Origin: Cylindrospermum stagnale PCC 7417
GTDB taxonomy: Bacteria > Cyanobacteriota > Cyanobacteriia > Cyanobacteriales > Nostocaceae
Assembly (NCBI RefSeq): GCF_000317535.1
Contig: NC_019744.1
Location: 90,333 to 154,332 of the forward strand
Direction: 5' to 3'
DNA: 64,000 bases
Each line of letters opens with the position of its first letter. The stretch's first letter is position 1. Of this stretch, positions 16,905-24,639 are shown in pieces. Under the pieces are notes generated by a model. The model ran no database searches, was not told where the DNA came from, and saw nothing but the letters and a program-made list of their open reading frames with translations. Both the position numbers and the translations under genes were made by a program.

Positions 16905-17398
16905 AATGTCCACTTAACAATTAATTGTCATCTGAAAAGAGATTATGGGCATTTTCTAGAATGCCAGTCTCTAGGCAAAGCTTAATTGTGTTGCGATCGC
17001 CCACCGTAGGCGCTTTGTGCCATCGCAGCGCAAGGGATTTTCAAAATACAGGTTCTGTGGGTTGGTAATTACCGTCTACCCCTAAAACCTGTAGCCTTTA
17101 CTAGAAAAGGATTTCCGAATTTCAATAACAAATTAGACTTGACACGATAGATTTTACGGCGTACCAAGGTAGGTAAATTGCGCTTTCACGAGAATTAAAC
17201 CTCGTCCAAGTTCAAAAGGGAACTCTTAACAGGCGAAAGTATAGGATTTGGGAGTAAAACCCGATTAAGAAAAAACTATGGGTTTCAAAGTAGACGCGGT
17301 TTATCTGCACTTTATTGGTGCGATGGGCTTACGCCCCGCCTTCTTGCGATGACCTCCGGTCGGTCGGAGACCATCGCGCTCCTAAACAGTTGCTCCCG

Positions 17399-17464
17399 TT
17401 CACCTGCGGCGGTTTGTTCCGGAAGCTAACAGCACCAGCTTCTGGAACAAACACGGGCGGTGAA
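17399..17464. repeat. Strong 66-base imperfect hairpin
   Basis: TTTGTTCCGGAAGCT (17413-17427) pairs with AGCTTCTGGAACAAA (17437-17451) with a single G-T wobble and a nine-base loop; further out, TTCACC pairs with GGTGAA across a bulged GC-rich region. It lies about 260 bases before the tyrosine recombinase gene. It could be a folded recombination site, a small RNA or a repeat unit. Confidence 0.5.
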
Positions 17465-17682
17465 TTAATATCAGAATGTCTATGACAAGAGTAGTTTTGG
17501 ATACTAAGCCTGATGAAGACCCTCGCTCTTGAGTATCAGAAAACCGACTCGTGCGTTCACACAAGTTAACATTTCAATTAATTTGGCAAAACCCTTTTTG
17601 TTAGTAGTGAGTAGAGTAGCAAGGGGGAGTAGAATGAGACTAAAAATGTCTGGGAACAAACGTTATCGGACATTTTTTTGGG

Positions 17683-17706
17683 GCGGATAAACCCGCTTTA
17701 TTCCGC
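17683..17706. promoter_or_regulatory. Possible recombinase core/attachment site
   Basis: GCGGATAAA and TTTATTCCGC are near-perfect inverted arms around the five-base centre cccgc. Arms of 9-11 bases with a 5-8 base spacer are typical for tyrosine recombinase core sites, and the recombinase gene starts at 17728. No second copy was found in the window, so this remains a guess from position and shape. Confidence 0.35.
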
Positions 17707-17727
17707 GTATTATTTTGAGGCTGTGTG

Positions 17728-18795
17728 ATGACGTTATCACGTACAGACGCAGGTGTAGATACAGAAGAATTAGGGGTTGCACTCGCTCAGTTATCACCGG
17801 AACAACTAGCGGTGATCAAAGCAACGGTCGAAGCGGTGGTACAGGCAACTGGCACGCCCAAAATCACTGGGGCGGAAACTACCAGCGAACTGTTTTCTAG
17901 TTGGCTCTTGAGTAGGGAGTCAGAGCAAACTGTGCGGGCATACCGAAATGATGTGATGCACTTTGTTCAGTGGCGGCTAGGCATTGACTATCCAGACTTA
18001 GACAATTTAAACCTCCACGCCACCACCAAAGAAGATGTGGACAATTACAAAGCTCACCTACTTAAGAAAGAGAAAACAGGAGAAATTGCCCGTGCTTCCG
18101 TCCGTCGTCGCCTTGCTTCCCTTAAAAGTTTTCTGCGCTACGCTTGCGATGTAGGCTACTTGCGGGCCAATCCGGCAATGTTGTTGAAAGTACCTCCGGA
18201 GCGCAAAAAGATTAAGGAGCGCACCCTGACTGAGACTGAAATTGAAATGCTATTCGACGCAGCCGCACAAGTTGTAGAACAAGCCCCCACTCCTCACAAA
18301 AAGATACAAGCGCTACGCAACCAACTAATTCTGGAGCTTTTTTACTACGGTGCTATTCGGGTAGGTGAGAGTGGTTTAACCTGGGCTACCATGCATTCAA
18401 ATCAGTCCGGGCTACCTTATATCAAAGTGGTAGGCAAAGGAGACAAGGAGCGCGATGTTCCCATACCAACAGAACTTTACCAATACCTGCTGGCTAATCG
18501 GCAACACGCCAAAGACAAAACCGAGCCGCTTTTCACAAGCCAAAAAACGGGTGAACCCATCGGCGATCGCCATATCCGCCGCATCATCAAATCCATTGCC
18601 GAAGTAGCAGGGTTAAGTCGCATCCCCTCCCCACACTGGTTGCGGCACAGCCACGCCACCCATGCTGCTAAAAACACGCCTATTCACGTCATCACCAAAA
18701 CTCTGGGACACTCGTCAGGAAAAATCACGATAGACAACTATCTACATGCGGGTGAAGATGAGGCTAGCTCTCTTAACCTCAAACGATATCGCTGA
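17728..18795 (+). CDS. Tyrosine recombinase/integrase (XerC/D-like)
   Basis: The N-terminal SAM-like core-binding domain spans about residues 50-150 (SRESEQTVRAYRNDVMHFVQ). The catalytic domain has the complete set: Arg211 (AIRVGES), His303-x-x-Arg306 (HWLRHSHATH), GH in LGHSSGKIT and nucleophile Tyr338 (IDNYLH). It cuts and rejoins DNA at a specific site and may have integrated or resolved this element. An additional N-terminal segment (residues 1-45) precedes the core. GTG 17725 is an alternative start one codon upstream. It stands alone on the plus strand; a palindrome just upstream could be its site. Confidence 0.95.
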   Translation: MTLSRTDAGVDTEELGVALAQLSPEQLAVIKATVEAVVQATGTPKITGAETTSELFSSWLLSRESEQTVRAYRNDVMHFVQWRLGIDYPDLDNLNLHATTKEDVDNYKAHLLKKEKTGEIARASVRRRLASLKSFLRYACDVGYLRANPAMLLKVPPERKKIKERTLTETEIEMLFDAAAQVVEQAPTPHKKIQALRNQLILELFYYGAIRVGESGLTWATMHSNQSGLPYIKVVGKGDKERDVPIPTELYQYLLANRQHAKDKTEPLFTSQKTGEPIGDRHIRRIIKSIAEVAGLSRIPSPHWLRHSHATHAAKNTPIHVITKTLGHSSGKITIDNYLHAGEDEASSLNLKRYR

Positions 18796-18833
18796 TGATA
18801 GTGTCAGTGCGGGTTCGCGCAAGCGATTTCACT

Positions 18834-19196
18834 TTATGCGCGAATTTCGTTGCCCCAAATCCTTATAACGTTCAGTTTGGGTTGAATCCGAATCATGGTG
18901 TCAGTAACTACTACAAATTCTCTGCCTTGTTGTTGACACAGAATGTGAATGTGCCTAAACAAATTAAGATTTTCTGGTGAGTTAATTTTGCTGACAGGTT
19001 TGACTTCTACAACTTGTTGTTTATCTGGTCTGGTTACCCAGAAATCTGGGGTGTAGGTTCTGAGAATACCGTTGTCGCTATAGGTGATGCGGAATGGTTG
19101 ACCTTGATAGGCAAGGACGCTTTTATCTATTTCTAGTAGGTAGATGTAATCCCGCTCAATTTGAGATTCCCACCAGATGATTGTGTTCATCTTCAA
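18834..19196 (-). CDS. TnsA-like endonuclease domain protein (orphan)
   Basis: The sequence follows the TnsA N-terminal catalytic domain: ESQIERDYIYLLEID (Glu14), VLAYQGQPFRITY, YTPDFWVTRPDKQ (Asp51) and QVVEVKPV (Lys66). TnsA cuts the 5' strands at the ends of Tn7-like transposons, working with TnsB and TnsC. Here it is only 120 residues, without the usual C-terminal winged-helix domain, and no tnsB or tnsC is nearby. End-like repeats lie about 110 bases upstream of its start (19303-19369), the position where a Tn7 right end would lie relative to tnsA. It may be the remnant of such an element or an independent nuclease. Confidence 0.75.
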   Translation of the reverse strand: MKMNTIIWWESQIERDYIYLLEIDKSVLAYQGQPFRITYSDNGILRTYTPDFWVTRPDKQQVVEVKPVSKINSPENLNLFRHIHILCQQQGREFVVVTDTMIRIQPKLNVIRIWGNEIRA

Positions 19197-19302
19197 ACTG
19201 GGGAATTTGCCTATAACTTTTTTGCATCAACTGTTGCTGATGCTTCTTACCCCAACTGCCAATGTGTACCTTGCCGTTTTTGTCAGGTTATGATGTATCT
19301 TA

Positions 19303-19369
19303 CTTGACAAAGTTACTTTTTCACTGACAACGTTACAATTTTTCAATTAGTGTGCGAATTAGCGCTGTC
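19303..19369. repeat. Repeat array A, transposon-end-like or operator
   Basis: About three degenerate copies of a 22-base unit, readable on the minus strand as TTCGCACACTAATTGAAAAA, then GTTGTCAGTGAAAAAG and TTTGTCAAG. The array lies between the divergent TnsA-like gene and the RHH gene at 19422. A related, better-preserved array (20031-20099) follows the RHH gene in the same orientation. Interpreted either as old Tn7-type end sites or as binding sites of the RHH protein. Confidence 0.45.
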
Positions 19370-19421
19370 TTGGCTGTTATAAGCTAAACTGTCTATACGT
19401 GGGTGTATAGGCGGTACAGAC

Positions 19422-20003
19422 ATGGCGATTGTGAAACGCGAATCGATTAATTTTAAACTGCCCAAAACCCTTACCAATGCACTGCGTGCTGCGGCGCGAG
19501 AACGTAATACCACTGCTACCGATTTAGTTATTCAAGGTTTACATCACGTCCTTGGGCCTGTTCCTGTTCCTGGTACTGGGAACGGTTTAGAAACTCGTTT
19601 ACAGGAACTGGAGGCTCAATTTAATTCGGTTATTTCTGGGGTAGAAACGGATTTAGACGATGGTGTAGATGGGGACTTAAAACAGAGAGTTGTGCTGTTG
19701 GAGCAGAAAATTGAAGCCATTAATTTAAAATTGGCTCAAATTGAGGGGGCTATCTCGATTCTTGGCCAGCGTTCTTCTGGTGGTTCCAGGAGACAATCTT
19801 TTAATTACCACCCACCCCAACTGCAACTGCAAGCTTACAAGGGTGAAAATTTAGCTAAAAGATTGGGTATCGATATGGCAACTTTGGAGCGGGAATGCCA
19901 GAATCAGACAGGAGAGGATTTTGAAAGGTGGTGTCGGTCGAAAGATCCTGGTTCTGTTGGCTGGCGGTTTGGTGACGATGGACTTTTCCACCCCATTAAA
20001 TGA
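19422..20003 (+). CDS. Ribbon-helix-helix (CopG/Arc-like) DNA-binding protein
   Basis: The N-terminus (KRESINFKLPKTLTNALRAA, then ARERNTTATDLVIQGLHHVL) is a ribbon-helix-helix motif: one beta-strand and two helices forming a DNA-binding dimer. Residues 65-110 form a coiled-coil (RLQELEAQF..., LKQRVVLLEQKIEAINLKLA). The C-terminal 80 residues (KGENLAKRLGIDMATLEREC and the SKDPGSVGWRFGDDGLFHPI ending) resemble a small domain typical of cyanobacterial plasmid regulators. It may regulate itself through the flanking repeat arrays. A truncated second copy lies directly downstream (20140-20430). Confidence 0.8.
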   Translation: MAIVKRESINFKLPKTLTNALRAAARERNTTATDLVIQGLHHVLGPVPVPGTGNGLETRLQELEAQFNSVISGVETDLDDGVDGDLKQRVVLLEQKIEAINLKLAQIEGAISILGQRSSGGSRRQSFNYHPPQLQLQAYKGENLAKRLGIDMATLERECQNQTGEDFERWCRSKDPGSVGWRFGDDGLFHPIK

Positions 20004-20030
20004 TCGACTGTATTGACGGGAGTAGCTCCA

Positions 20031-20099
20031 AATTTTCAACTTGTCTGCAACTTTTTTCAATTAGTCCGCGACGTTTTTCACTTTGTCTGCGAACCGACA
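20031..20099. repeat. Repeat array B with TGTCGG terminus
   Basis: On the minus strand the array starts TGTCGGTTCGCAGACAAAGT and contains three units of the form CGCAGACWAAKTGAAAAA, about 22 bases apart. A TGT terminus followed by several spaced sites is the design of Tn7/Tn5053-type ends. The terminus (20099) would mark the edge of an element extending toward lower coordinates, including the RHH gene. Alternatively these are RHH operators duplicated with the gene. Confidence 0.45.
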
Positions 20100-20139
20100 C
20101 CTAAAGTGAAATCGACCGTGGAGTAGGGGTTTGAGAATG

Positions 20140-20430
20140 GTATAGACACTAATGTAGAAACTCGTCTGCATGAACTGGAAACTCAACTTACCCAAGTCGC
20201 ATATAGTATAGAGGCACGTGTAGAAAACGGTGTAGATGAGGACTTAAAACAAAGATTTTCACAGTTAGAGCAGAAGACTGAAGCGATGGCGCGGAGCGCC
20301 CGCCGATCGCTTTGAGATTAGCACAAATTGAAGAGGCAATCTCTTTACTATCCCAGCGCTCGTCAACTCCGCATCCAAGGCAATCGTACCAATATCATCC
20401 ACCGCAGCTTAAGCTTAAAGCTTATTGGCA
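20140..20430 (+). pseudogene. Second, decayed copy of the RHH gene (middle part)
   Basis: The segment encodes, with a break, VETRLHELETQLTQVAYSIE, then GVDEDLKQRF and RLAQIEEAISLLSQRSS, RQSYQYHPPQLKLKAY, matching residues 60-145 of the protein at 19422. The DNA-binding N-terminus and the C-terminal domain are missing. A GC-rich short repeat (around 20288-20312) interrupts the frame. It records a local duplication of this gene together with its repeat array. Confidence 0.75.
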
Positions 20431-20680
20431 AATCCTGGATGCTGCCCCATTTTGTGTCCCATGGGTCACATTTTTACAGAACTTTGAGCAATGGGTTGCT
20501 TTTTAACAACCGTGCAGAGAATGTCAACTGGGAGCAACGCTCCAAAGTGAGATCGGGCTTTAATTCTCAATTCCACCGCTAGATTCTCAACAAAACCGGG
20601 TATTTTCGTTGCGAGCGCATCCCGAAATAGGCTATTTACGTACCCGATTTCAGCACCTCACTTTTTCGCGTTGCTCCCTG
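20431..20680. other. Gene-free stretch with a repeated palindrome
   Basis: Contains TGTGTCCCATGGGTCACA (20453-20470), a near-palindrome that recurs with one change at 23094-23111 in the same orientation, including flanking T's on both sides. The remaining sequence has short inverted repeats (for example around the paired CGGGT and ACCCG strings near 20600 and 20645) but no gene. Confidence 0.4.
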
Positions 20681-21869
20681 TCACCTTGGTGTCAGCGTTA
20701 ATTCTTCACGTTTAGCAGAGTTGACAATCTTCACCAAATGCTGATTTAGATAACTTTGGGCACTAATGTACAGGCTTTCCCAAATTTCTTGATTGCGGCA
20801 GATTTTTGTGCTCACTGTATTTCCGGCTAATTTCTCCGATATTAAATATTTGCGGAAATAGTTACCCCACAGATGTTGGAGAAAATTTTCAGCGAATTCG
20901 TCAAAAGGCAGAATCCAGCTATACTCTTTGTCCAGGAATACCCTGTAAGATGCAATTATGGGTAATGCAAGGTCGGCTGGCGCACTAAATCCAAAAGAGT
21001 ACTTGCTGTCGGGGAGAAGGGTATTTTTACGCATATCAATTGGGGTAAAGACAAGATACGCGCAAAATTTATCACGATATTAAGAAATATAAAGAACCTT
21101 AATAAATACCCCTGAATTTCGGCTATTCATTAGTTATTTTTTCATTTATCCCCTCTTTTGTAAAAATAATGTTACAGTTAGTGGTAATTGAAGCGATCGC
21201 CAAAGTCACAGCCCTTCAAATTAACTTGACCGAAAAGGGAAGTGGGTGGATCAAGGAAAAAAGCTTCAAACCCTATCATTTCATTAGATTCAATCTCAAA
21301 TATTGCCTAAAATGAACCCAACTAGGCAATGTTTGAAAGACATAAATACATGACTACTTTACAAAACTTTACGTCGTGATAAATTTTGCGCGTATCTTGT
21401 CTTTACCCCCAATTGAGGCTAAATCGTTGACACCCTTTCTCCTGGGATTGCTGATATGTTCCTGGATAATTTCGTACAGTCTTTGCTCTATCCACAGAGC
21501 TTGAGGAAGTAGAGGAAGTAAAAGAGTTAATCTTTCCCTCTCAGCGTCTGTGATGTGGCTGGGGGTGTTTGTACCTGTGGGGTGCTTGCTTCTGGTGTTA
21601 CCGTCGGGGTTGTATCTATTTCTGTCAAGGCTGTTTATCAGCTTGAACAGGTGGGTAATATTGCAGTGGGTATTTCTAGGAGCGCCGCTTTGGTTCTGGT
21701 AATAGGCGATTCTAAATTTTCTGTTTTCTGATACTTCTAACTGAGCTAAGTACTGCTTGATAAATTCGTAATCTCCCCTGGCGTTAACTTTGGAGCGAGA
21801 ATCCACTGGCGATGTGGTATTTGAGGCCAGGGCGATATCTTTCGCCTCTTCTTCTTTGAGTCCAATCAA
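20681..21869 (-). pseudogene. Decayed AIPR gene copy, 5'-truncated and split by a MITE
   Basis: 21869-21411 encodes IGLKEEEAKDIALASNTTSP to GVNDLASI, and 21041-20681 continues with RKNTLLPDSKYSFGFSAPAD to ELTLTPR. Together they match about residues 135-406 of the intact AIPR protein at 15684 with high identity. The first third is missing (homology stops at 21869) and a 369-base insertion separates the halves, adding a stop soon after the left junction. It lies in opposite orientation to the intact copy. Confidence 0.9.
21042..21410. mobile_element. 369-base MITE with 36-37 bp inverted repeats
   Basis: Left end 21042-21077 starts GGGGTAAAGACAAGATACGC; right end 21374-21410 is its inverted copy with one additional G. 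AATT stands directly on both sides (21038-21041 and 21411-21414), and comparison with the intact AIPR gene shows AATT once at the uninterrupted site, so this is a 4 bp target duplication. The inside codes for nothing and holds one HIP1 site. It must have been moved by a transposase encoded elsewhere. Confidence 0.88.
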
Positions 21870-21961
21870 TCAGCTAGATGGGAAAGGCACTCAAGATGCC
21901 CCGTGTCTACCCTGCGGGCGGGAACGCTCCGCAGGGTAGACCCTCAAGTGTCAAACATCAC

Positions 21962-21982
21962 AAAAAACCCCCTAGAGGGGGC
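21962..21982 (-). terminator. Intrinsic terminator of the gene at 22015
   Basis: On the minus strand: GCCCCC-TCTA-GGGGG stem followed by TTTTTT. Placed about 35 bases after the stop of the 84-residue gene. A further strong stem, GTCTACCCTGCGG/CCGCAGGGTAGAC (about 21907-21943), lies beyond it and belongs to a GC-rich dispersed repeat. Confidence 0.85.
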
Positions 21983-22014
21983 ATTATTTGCTGAGTCTGG
22001 CAAAGTAACAGTGC

Positions 22015-22269
22015 CTATTGCACCACAATAGGTCTATTCAAAATACTCATAACCTCGTTTGGGTTAGGGCTTGGTAGCAGAGGACTCCAATCTCCAACCT
22101 CTGCATAGCCAATAACCTGTAAGTAGTGAATTGTACTGGTTACAGCTTTAGGAGAACCTATCAAGAGATGTTTGAGCGGTTCTTTAAAAGGGACTGACAA
22201 CAGAGTCCCTTGACTTGCTCCGGGTGCATTTGGGTCTTCAATCTCGGATAAGAAGCTTTGGGTAATCAT
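22015..22269 (-). CDS. Small conserved cyanobacterial protein, 84 residues
   Basis: The middle part (HLLIGSPKAVTSTIHYLQVI and GYAEVGDWSPLLPSPNPNEV) is recognisable as a short cyanobacterial protein family of unknown function that is common near plasmid and mobile genes. No membrane segment or catalytic motif is visible. A textbook terminator follows, and the ATG is preceded by a modest AGGTGAATC ribosome site, so it is probably expressed. Confidence 0.75.
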   Translation of the reverse strand: MITQSFLSEIEDPNAPGASQGTLLSVPFKEPLKHLLIGSPKAVTSTIHYLQVIGYAEVGDWSPLLPSPNPNEVMSILNRPIVVQ

Positions 22270-22356
22270 GATTCACCTGTGTTGAGCAGGAATAGCTATC
22301 ACACAGAATAAAGTCACTGTTGTCATGGTGACAACTAAACAATGCACATGCGACAA

Positions 22357-22686
22357 CTAATCATTACAATTTATATCGTGCTTGCGACGGCGCTTTCTCG
22401 CCCAGAGTTCTCTGAGGTGAACAGGTTCATTTTCAAATTGAGTCCACAGAGCATGAATTTCTGCCAGTCTGCGTTTATCAGCTTCTGACGGTTCCCTACG
22501 ATGTTCACCTTGGGAAAACCAATGAGCTACAGTGCTTTTAGATCGTCCGCACAATTCGGCAAGTTCTTCGTAATTGACAACCCAGTGTTTTAGGAACTCT
22601 TCAGGCTCCATCTTAATAGCAACCTTAGCTTTGTAAATCTCAAACAGATCCCAGTGTCTTCTAGTGGGTGTTTTGGCTGCAATCAT
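22357..22686 (-). CDS. Small helix-turn-helix protein, 109 residues
   Basis: Residues 38-62 (VVNYEELAELCGRSKSTVAHW then FSQGEHRREP) form a helix-turn-helix, followed by a helical tail (ADKRRLAEIHALWTQFENEP) and a basic end (WARKRRRKHD). ATG 22686 is chosen; the frame stays open further upstream only because of a GC-rich repeat without coding character. It probably binds DNA as a local regulator. The opposite-strand reading frames in this stretch are shadows. Confidence 0.7.
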   Translation of the reverse strand: MIAAKTPTRRHWDLFEIYKAKVAIKMEPEEFLKHWVVNYEELAELCGRSKSTVAHWFSQGEHRREPSEADKRRLAEIHALWTQFENEPVHLRELWARKRRRKHDINCND

Positions 22687-23103
22687 AGTGATGGCTATAA
22701 AGATGCACGGGTGACAACATAGATAATTATCATATCTTGCTTGGAAACAAAGCCGAGTAATTATAAACTTTGCAATGAGGGCAGGGCGCGAGTGAATTGT
22801 ACAGGGGGGGTTAAAGAACGGAGGTGCGTTCGGCCTTGCCGTGCCGGAGGCAATCGCGCGGAGCGACGGAGGCGATGGTTGGGCAACAGTCCCCGCTCGC
22901 GCGATGGCTCTGACGGCGCTCTCCAGCGATGGGTTACGCCCCGCTGGAAGCGATCGCGCGGAGCGCAGCGCCAAAGGCGATAGCGAAGCGCTCCGAAGGA
23001 ATCGCTTGTTTTTGATCATTAAACTCAGCAAGACTGTGTGCAGTTGCTGCAACTGCACATTTCTCAATGTTTCCAAAACTTGCTTCGCGGTTTTGTGTCC
23101 CAT
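22687..23103. repeat. Cluster of GC-rich dispersed repeats
   Basis: 22800-23005 is much more GC-rich than its surroundings and is composed of variants of GCGATCGC, GCGGAGCG and GCCGGAGGC, i.e. iterated short cyanobacterial repeat units. It creates long but meaningless reading frames on both strands. 23094-23111 carries TGTGTCCCATGGATCACA, the second copy of the palindrome at 20453. Confidence 0.6.
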
Positions 23104-23752
23104 GGATCACATTTGGTAATCAACAGTTTTGGTTGATACATACTTAAAACAGTAATTATGCTAGTTAAATTACCTATCAAAATCAACTCAAAGGCTTATT
23201 CAGTATTTATAGGAAATAGAGTGTAGGCGGAAAACTCCCAAGGTGTTGATTGGTTTGCCAAAAAGAAACCAATCAACACCATCATTTATGTGAGAGATGT
23301 AGCGAATCGGCAATTAAAATTGCCGCCAATTTGAACCAAGAATCTGCATCTCTTTAGAGCGCCGAATGTCAATAAAACAATTTAAATATTTTAGGGCTGC
23401 GGTTAGCAACCACCGGACTTTGATCGGTGGATATTTTCTGCTAAATAAGGTGCTATGTGTCTTATAATAAGAGGTAATTAATATCCAAAAAACACGTCTG
23501 CTTAAAAACTATATTTATCTGCTAAATGAAAGCAAATTACAGGCTGATGTCTCAACTGGGGATGATGACAGATTACAAATCAGATATATATGTAAAACCT
23601 AATTTTTTCATTATGAGTCAGGGCTGATGCCCTTATTATATGTGCAAGGAGTGAATCGACCGCTTCTGTCTTCAACCAGACTCAAGTCTGGTTGTTTTTT
23701 CTCAAAAATATTTCAATTAAATTTACGGAGTTGGTCACTCTCCTAGCTATTT
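23104..23752 (+). ncRNA. Candidate structured small RNA ending at a strong terminator
   Basis: This 650-base gap has no gene but several good stems: GGTGTTGATTGGTTT/AAACCAATCAACACC (23242-23280, 15 perfect pairs), CGGCAATT/AATTGCCG (about 23308-23325), CCACCG/CGGTGG (near 23411-23431). A TATAAT at 23463-23468 could start a transcript that ends at the perfect intrinsic terminator CAACCAGACT-ca-AGTCTGGTTG (23673-23694) plus T6. A plus-strand terminator with no plus-strand gene before it argues for a roughly 200-220 nt RNA. No known RNA family recognised. Confidence 0.4.
23673..23700 (+). terminator. Intrinsic terminator without an upstream gene
   Basis: Ten perfect base pairs (CAACCAGACT with AGTCTGGTTG), a two-base centre and six T's on the plus strand. 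The nearest plus-strand gene upstream is more than 3 kb away, so it should end a non-coding transcript. The convergent minus-strand gene ends at 23753, and the same stem could serve only poorly there because no T-run follows on that strand. Confidence 0.8.
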
Positions 23753-24331
23753 TCATGGCGTAGCTGACAGGTATCCTTGGCGGTACTTCTTTTTTTTCAA
23801 GGAAGCTGCTTGTCTCCTTGACCATTGCTTAATGGGAGTCAGTTGTGGAACATCTGCAAACTGGTAACTCAATGATTTATTTCCACTTAACTTTGCTAAC
23901 ACATTAGCAATTAAACGACAACAGCGTTCTGGCTGACTAACCACTTGTTCTTCCGCGAACCGTATCACCACCCACCCAGCTTCTACAAAACACCGATTCC
24001 TATAATCATCATCACCAATAAAGTGCGTAGGTTCTCCTGTTGAAAAACAATGGCTCTCATCCACTTCAATATCAAGATGTAGCTCAGTATTTGGCTCTAT
24101 AATTACAAAATCTGCGGTGTAAGGGCGGTCGTGACTATTTGGCAGCATCTCCTGTTGCTCACGTACCCAATCACCAAAATAATATCTTAGCACTTGCCCG
24201 AACCGTTCCTCAGAAGCACCCACAGTCGCACTACCACTACCATTCGGTTTAATACAAGGAGAGAGATTTTTAGTATCAGCGAAGGTGGGAATAAAAATGA
24301 TGGGATAAACCGGAGTTGATTTAGTAGCCAT
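23753..24331 (-). CDS. PD-(D/E)xK nuclease-like protein (DUF559-type)
   Basis: The core TADFVIIEPNTELHLDIEVDESH (residues 72-94), then RNRCFVEAGWVVIRFAEEQV, follows the layout of small restriction-fold endonucleases of the DUF559/VSR type: an Asp, an ExD-type pair and a strand-helix ending in RF. The canonical Lys is not obvious. The first 40 residues have no clear domain. It stands alone, about 300 bases from the divergent AAA+ gene at 24640. It could be part of a defence module with the next two genes, but there is no direct evidence. Confidence 0.7.
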   Translation of the reverse strand: MATKSTPVYPIIFIPTFADTKNLSPCIKPNGSGSATVGASEERFGQVLRYYFGDWVREQQEMLPNSHDRPYTADFVIIEPNTELHLDIEVDESHCFSTGEPTHFIGDDDYRNRCFVEAGWVVIRFAEEQVVSQPERCCRLIANVLAKLSGNKSLSYQFADVPQLTPIKQWSRRQAASLKKKKYRQGYLSATP

Positions 24332-24639
24332 TGTTGCATCTGACTAACACCACCACCATCATAAAGACACCCTTTTTTATCTAAAACTGCAATCTAATCT
24401 ATTTTGCTTTCAAATATCGTATCTATCAATTGATGTCAATTTTTACGTAATTTAATACTAGCCATATTATCAAACCAGAGATATCATTTTAGTAAAAGTT
24501 TATAGATATAAACCTCATCCAGGTTGAAATCTGTACCTGTAGTTTTTACAGTATTGACTGAAAAGTTCATATACCAAGGGCTACATATCTCAACTGGCTG
24601 TTGAAAAATCTCCAGTTCTCAAGATGGACATGGTTTAAT
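24332..24639. other. Divergent intergenic region
   Basis: AT-rich, with no gene. It must contain the promoters of the minus-strand nuclease gene and the plus-strand AAA+ gene, but I cannot point to a clear box. Confidence 0.4.

Larger units (their letters stand above)
16905..17727. other. Long gene-free region with recombination-type palindromes
   Basis: 820 bases with no credible frame. Besides HIP1 and short GC-rich repeats (about 17320-17385) it holds a strong 66-base hairpin (17399-17464), an AAAATGTC/GACATTTT stem followed by T's (about 17642-17679, a plausible terminator), and a GCGGATAAA-cccgc-TTTATTCCGC inverted repeat (17683-17706). The latter sits 22 bases before the recombinase start codon and may be its binding site. 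Confidence 0.45.

Noticed and set aside
22741..23119. Long plus-strand frames and the extended N-terminus of the HTH gene in the GC-rich region
   Set aside because: They are caused by iterated GC-rich repeat units without conserved protein sequence; the HTH gene start was therefore set at 22686.
23104..23752. tRNA or tmRNA in the hairpin-rich gap
   Set aside because: No cloverleaf, no GTTCRANYC T-arm and no CCA-type end could be fitted.
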